DNA of 64,000 bases. It comes from Luscinia megarhynchos (Eukaryota; Chordata; Aves; Passeriformes; Turdidae). A program made the translations under genes and the position numbers. Below the pieces are notes generated by a model. That model was not told the DNA's origin, made no database searches, and was given only the letters and a program-made list of their open reading frames with translations. How positions within the stretch are numbered: position 1 is the stretch's first letter; each line of letters starts with the position of its first letter. The stretch is from assembly GCA_034336665.1 (NCBI GenBank), contig JAPFBE010000003.1, forward strand, positions 57,827,352 through 57,891,351, in the 5' to 3' direction. Below are positions 60,935 through 64,000 of the stretch, piece after piece.

Positions 60935-61945
60935 AAATATCATCCTTGTCTTCAGAAAGGGCAAGAGGGGTGATCCAAGGAACTACAGGCCAGTCACATT
61001 GATCCCTGGGAAGGTGGTGGAGCCACCAATCCTGGAAACTACATCCAGGCTCCAATTCTGTTCAACATCTTCATCAATAATCAGGATGATGGGACAAAGT
61101 GTGCTGTCAACATATTTCCCAATAACACCAAACCAGGAGTGGCTGATACACCAGAAGGTAGAGCTGGCATACTGAGGAATTTAAACAAGCTAGAGAACTG
61201 GGTGAACAGGAACCTCATGAAGTTCAGCAAGAAATGCTAAATCTTGTATCTGGGGAGGAACAACCCCAGGCAGGAGCACATTTGCTTTCCACTTAGCTGG
61301 AAAGTAAATTCAAATGTGGACACCAGGTTGAGTATGGGCCAGCAGTGTGCCCTGTTTGCAAAGAAGGCCAATGGTATCCCAGGCTGCATTACACAAAATA
61401 CTGTCATCAGGTGGAGAGTGCTGATCCTTACCCCCTATCCAACACCGATGTGTCCACACTGGATACATCTATCCAGTCTGGGCTCCTCAGTACCAAAGGG
61501 ACATACTGGTGGAGAGTCCAGCAAAGGGCCATGGGGATGGCTAAGGAACAAGAGCACCTCATGTACAAGGGGAGGGTGAGAGAGCTGGGACCCTTTAGCC
61601 TGGAGAAGGCTTGGGGGGATCTGATCAAGGAATATGAATAAACAAAGAGAAGGTGCAAATATGCAGACAGATCCTTCTCAGTGATGCCCAGTGACAGAAA
61701 AAGAGGCAATGTGCACAAACTGAAATACAGGAAGGTCCTCCTAAACATAAGGTAGCACTTTTTCACTGTAAGGGTGAAAGGGAGCAGGTTGCCATAGAGG
61801 TTGCAGTGTCTCCCTGCATGGATGTATTCAAAGCCATCTGGACATTGTCCTGAGAAGCTGCCCCTAAGAGATCCTGCTTGAGCAGGGGATTAGACCTGAT
61901 AACCTCCAGAGGTCCCTTCCAACCTCAGTCTCTCTGTGCTTCTGC
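60935..61945 (+). mobile_element. CR1 LINE fragment, about 1 kb, internally deleted
   Basis: The longest transposon copy in the window. It starts inside ORF2 in the finger/palm part of reverse transcriptase, jumps by an internal deletion to the region around the catalytic Asp pair, and runs through the ORF2 end near 61640. It continues into a 3' UTR with AAATACAGGAAGGTCCTCC, GAGCAGGTTGCCATAGAGG, CCTGCTTGAGCAGGGGATTAG, and CCAGAGGTCCCTTCCAACCTC near the 3' end. The terminal octamer repeat is worn (TCTCTCTGTGCTTCTG). The copy is plainly dead. Confidence 0.93.
60945..61640 (+). pseudogene. CR1 ORF2 reverse transcriptase, broken
   Basis: Pieces in order: FRKGKRGDPRNYRPVTLIPG and KVVEPPILE (the NYRPVSL motif of CR1-type reverse transcriptases); a deletion removing the HGF..GKSCLTNL, SKAFDTV and GVPQGS motifs; then in another frame LFNIFINNQDDGTKC and NIFPNNTK; then LENWVNRNLMKF, LYLGRNNPRQEH, QQCALFAKKANGIPGCI; and in a third frame RVQQRAMGMAKEQEHLMY and RVRELGPFSLEKAWGDLI. 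At 61121-61126 the catalytic Asp-Asp of the usual FADD motif reads Asn-Asn. A stop follows FSKKC. With at least two frame changes, an in-frame stop and a lost catalytic pair, it cannot be functional. Confidence 0.9.
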
Positions 61946-64000
61946 AATATCTTCTCTCATCAAAGGTATTCTCCCTTTATTAGGGCTGCTTTTGTTGTAG
62001 GAGAAAAAAATAATTTCCTTTGCTTTTACTCCACCTATCTCTGAATAAAGGTAAGTTTCAGATTCTACTGGAACCAGTCATTGCAATAAAAAAAATCTTC
62101 ATTTCACACTACCATTCCTTAATTTATTCAGCATATTTGTGACTCGCTATTGAAGTGCTAATCTATAGTCCTCATTGACAGCAAAACAACAGGCTCATTC
62201 CTTGAACCCTTTTTATGCAAGGCAGGGATGCAAAGGAGATGTAAGACAACACCCAAACTCACAGTCTGACCCAGCCTTTAAAAGCAGAATCCATATGAGT
62301 TAATACACAGTAAACACTGTGTTTCCCTTTTTAGATCCTAAAACACATCCATAACAGTGGCACTAGAGAACCAAGAAGCAGGAGTGAGTGGAGGACCCCA
62401 GCTTTTCAAGACAGCCTGGTTCAGTCTGGGCTATTTCAAAACCCAATCTGCTGGAGAGGAGCTGGCCCTCATGTGAACACAAGCCACATTGTGCCACACG
62501 AACCTTGGACCAAGGACTGACCTCTGGATGTCTTTGTACAGCAAAGCAGCAGTTTGGTCACAGTCATAAATCACCTTGTGTGAAAAAGCTACATCTGTAT
62601 TCCCAGCTAAAACATGACCGTCACCAACTCGACGCAGAAAATATTCTAAATTAAACCAGTTGGATCCAATACAGAACAAAAATGCCACTTTCAGAGGATC
62701 AGTCTTCCACTTCAATTGTGCCAAGCTTAACATGTCAGCTATTATATATAGAGAGAAAAAATTTTCCATTGAAAAAACACAATTATCATAAATAAATCCC
62801 TGAAAGATGCCCAGGCTATGACATTTGAGAGGCTAAATGTGACTACATTGTGCCTTAGTAATGTGTATTGGTTCCTAAGTGCAGTGCAGGCTGGCCTGAA
62901 GAACCCAAAATAACCACCTGTAGCTGCAGTTGGCAGAATTGCCACTGCCACTATCCTGATACACAGGTCAAAAACATCCAAAGTCCACACCTCTGAGTCT
63001 GCCCTGACAGTCTGGCAGCAAAGGCCTGCCTTTTACCATACTAGTTGTAAAACCAAGCACACAGCATAATTTGGCCTGAAATCCCAAAATAACTGAAAAC
63101 TCATTCTACTCTTCAATGAAGAAATCATCCACATGTAGCCAGCATAAATGCTAAACCCAAATTGATCTGGAACTGTAAAAACTGGGTTTTAACAACTCCC
63201 TTCTAGTTTTGACTGAGTTACACCCCCTATTTAAAAAGTCAGCCCAGAAGAAAGGAGGAGAAATTTTGCAGCCAGCTAATAAACAAAATTCCTCTATGGG
63301 CTCTTTGTATGGATGCCTTGGGCAGGCTGTGAGCACAGCTCTGCTCTTCCAGAGTAAGTCATTTCAGCGTGAGTGAGATGATAAAAGTACCCAGTTTTAA
63401 CCTCTATTGTTTTTCCACTTCAAAAAGACTCCAAAGACCCTCAGAACTTCTGCAGGACTGCAAAAATTCTTAATGATACTTGCTTGTGTGTCCCAATTCA
63501 CCCAAATGTGACATTTAGAAGCACTTTTGCTAAAGCAGAGGCAAATGTATATTACAGACTAGAAGAGATATTATGCCATAATGACTCTTTGGCAAGCTAC
63601 TGAAACATAAAAGGCTGCTGACAAATCAATATAAGAAGTGTTTTATACAACATAATAATTGCTTTAGCTATCTACAAGGCACACTTTTTTATGTCCATTA
63701 TCTTTTCACTATAAAAGCATTAGAGAATTTAGAAACATCATGTGTGTATTTCCATGTCTGGCTATTCTCATGTGTATTACTAAAAATAATCCTTTCATCA
63801 GCTATTAATCATTAGTACTAGGCAAATACGGCCCTCTTCCCAAATAAAAATCACACACATCTTTGTAGATGGCCAAATTAATTCACTTCAGTCCCTATTG
63901 TGTATATTTTCTCCCACTGTTTTAGGGAAATTTTCCTAGAGGAAGGGGAAGAACTGTTGAGATGGGTAACTATCTATGAATATCAGAAAACAGAGAGCTT
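61946..64000. other. Gene-free unique sequence
   Basis: No recognisable gene. Frames reach 112 codons on the minus strand (62431-62769), overlapping an 88-codon plus-strand frame, and neither resembles a known protein. I see no further CR1, LTR or simple repeat of note. The end (63600-63900) is AT-rich. Confidence 0.65.

Noticed and set aside
1..64000. Bacterial, plasmid or phage content, CRISPR arrays, tRNA or rRNA genes
   Set aside because: No spaced direct repeats, no compact gene arrangement, no TPsiC-arm-like GTTCRANYC with a matching acceptor stem, and no rRNA landmarks were found by eye.

Overview
The window looks like vertebrate nuclear DNA, most likely from a bird. It is AT-rich and CpG-poor, with no dense open reading frames. 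Its dispersed repeats are CR1 LINE fragments of the avian/reptilian type: 5'-truncated copies, some ending in the (ATTCTATG)-like terminal repeat and some carrying the end of the reverse-transcriptase reading frame. There is also one probable ERVL-type solo LTR of the kind common in bird genomes. Nothing suggests a prokaryote, plasmid or virus: no operons, no closely packed genes, no CRISPR array, and no tRNA or rRNA that I could find.

Layout. 1-4238: unique noncoding DNA. 4239-4806: CR1, minus strand. 4807-9867: unique DNA with small simple repeats. About 9868-10186: old CR1, plus strand. 10187-20302: unique DNA. About 20303-20702: degraded ERVL-like LTR, plus strand. 20703-27690: unique DNA, including blocks that read like conserved noncoding elements. 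27691-27850: CR1, minus. 30160-30460: CR1, plus. 30461-36798: unique DNA. 36799-37290: CR1, minus, running directly into a strong CpG island at about 37195-37765, the only promoter-like feature in the window. 37766-55793: a long gene-free stretch with simple repeats, a 23-bp palindrome and more candidate conserved blocks. 55794-56600: old CR1, minus. 60731-60860: CR1, minus, placed head-to-head with a longer broken CR1 on the plus strand at 60935-61945. 61946-64000: unique DNA.

No protein-coding gene could be recognised. The longer open frames are chance frames, microsatellite-driven frames, GC-island frames or remnants of CR1 reverse transcriptase. The window is probably a gene-poor intergenic or large-intron region holding one CpG-island promoter and several possible distal regulatory elements. 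The most interesting point is the CpG island: its CpG-rich zone extends into the coding end of an old CR1 copy, which suggests that this piece of CR1 now lies inside an unmethylated promoter. No new biological system is visible.
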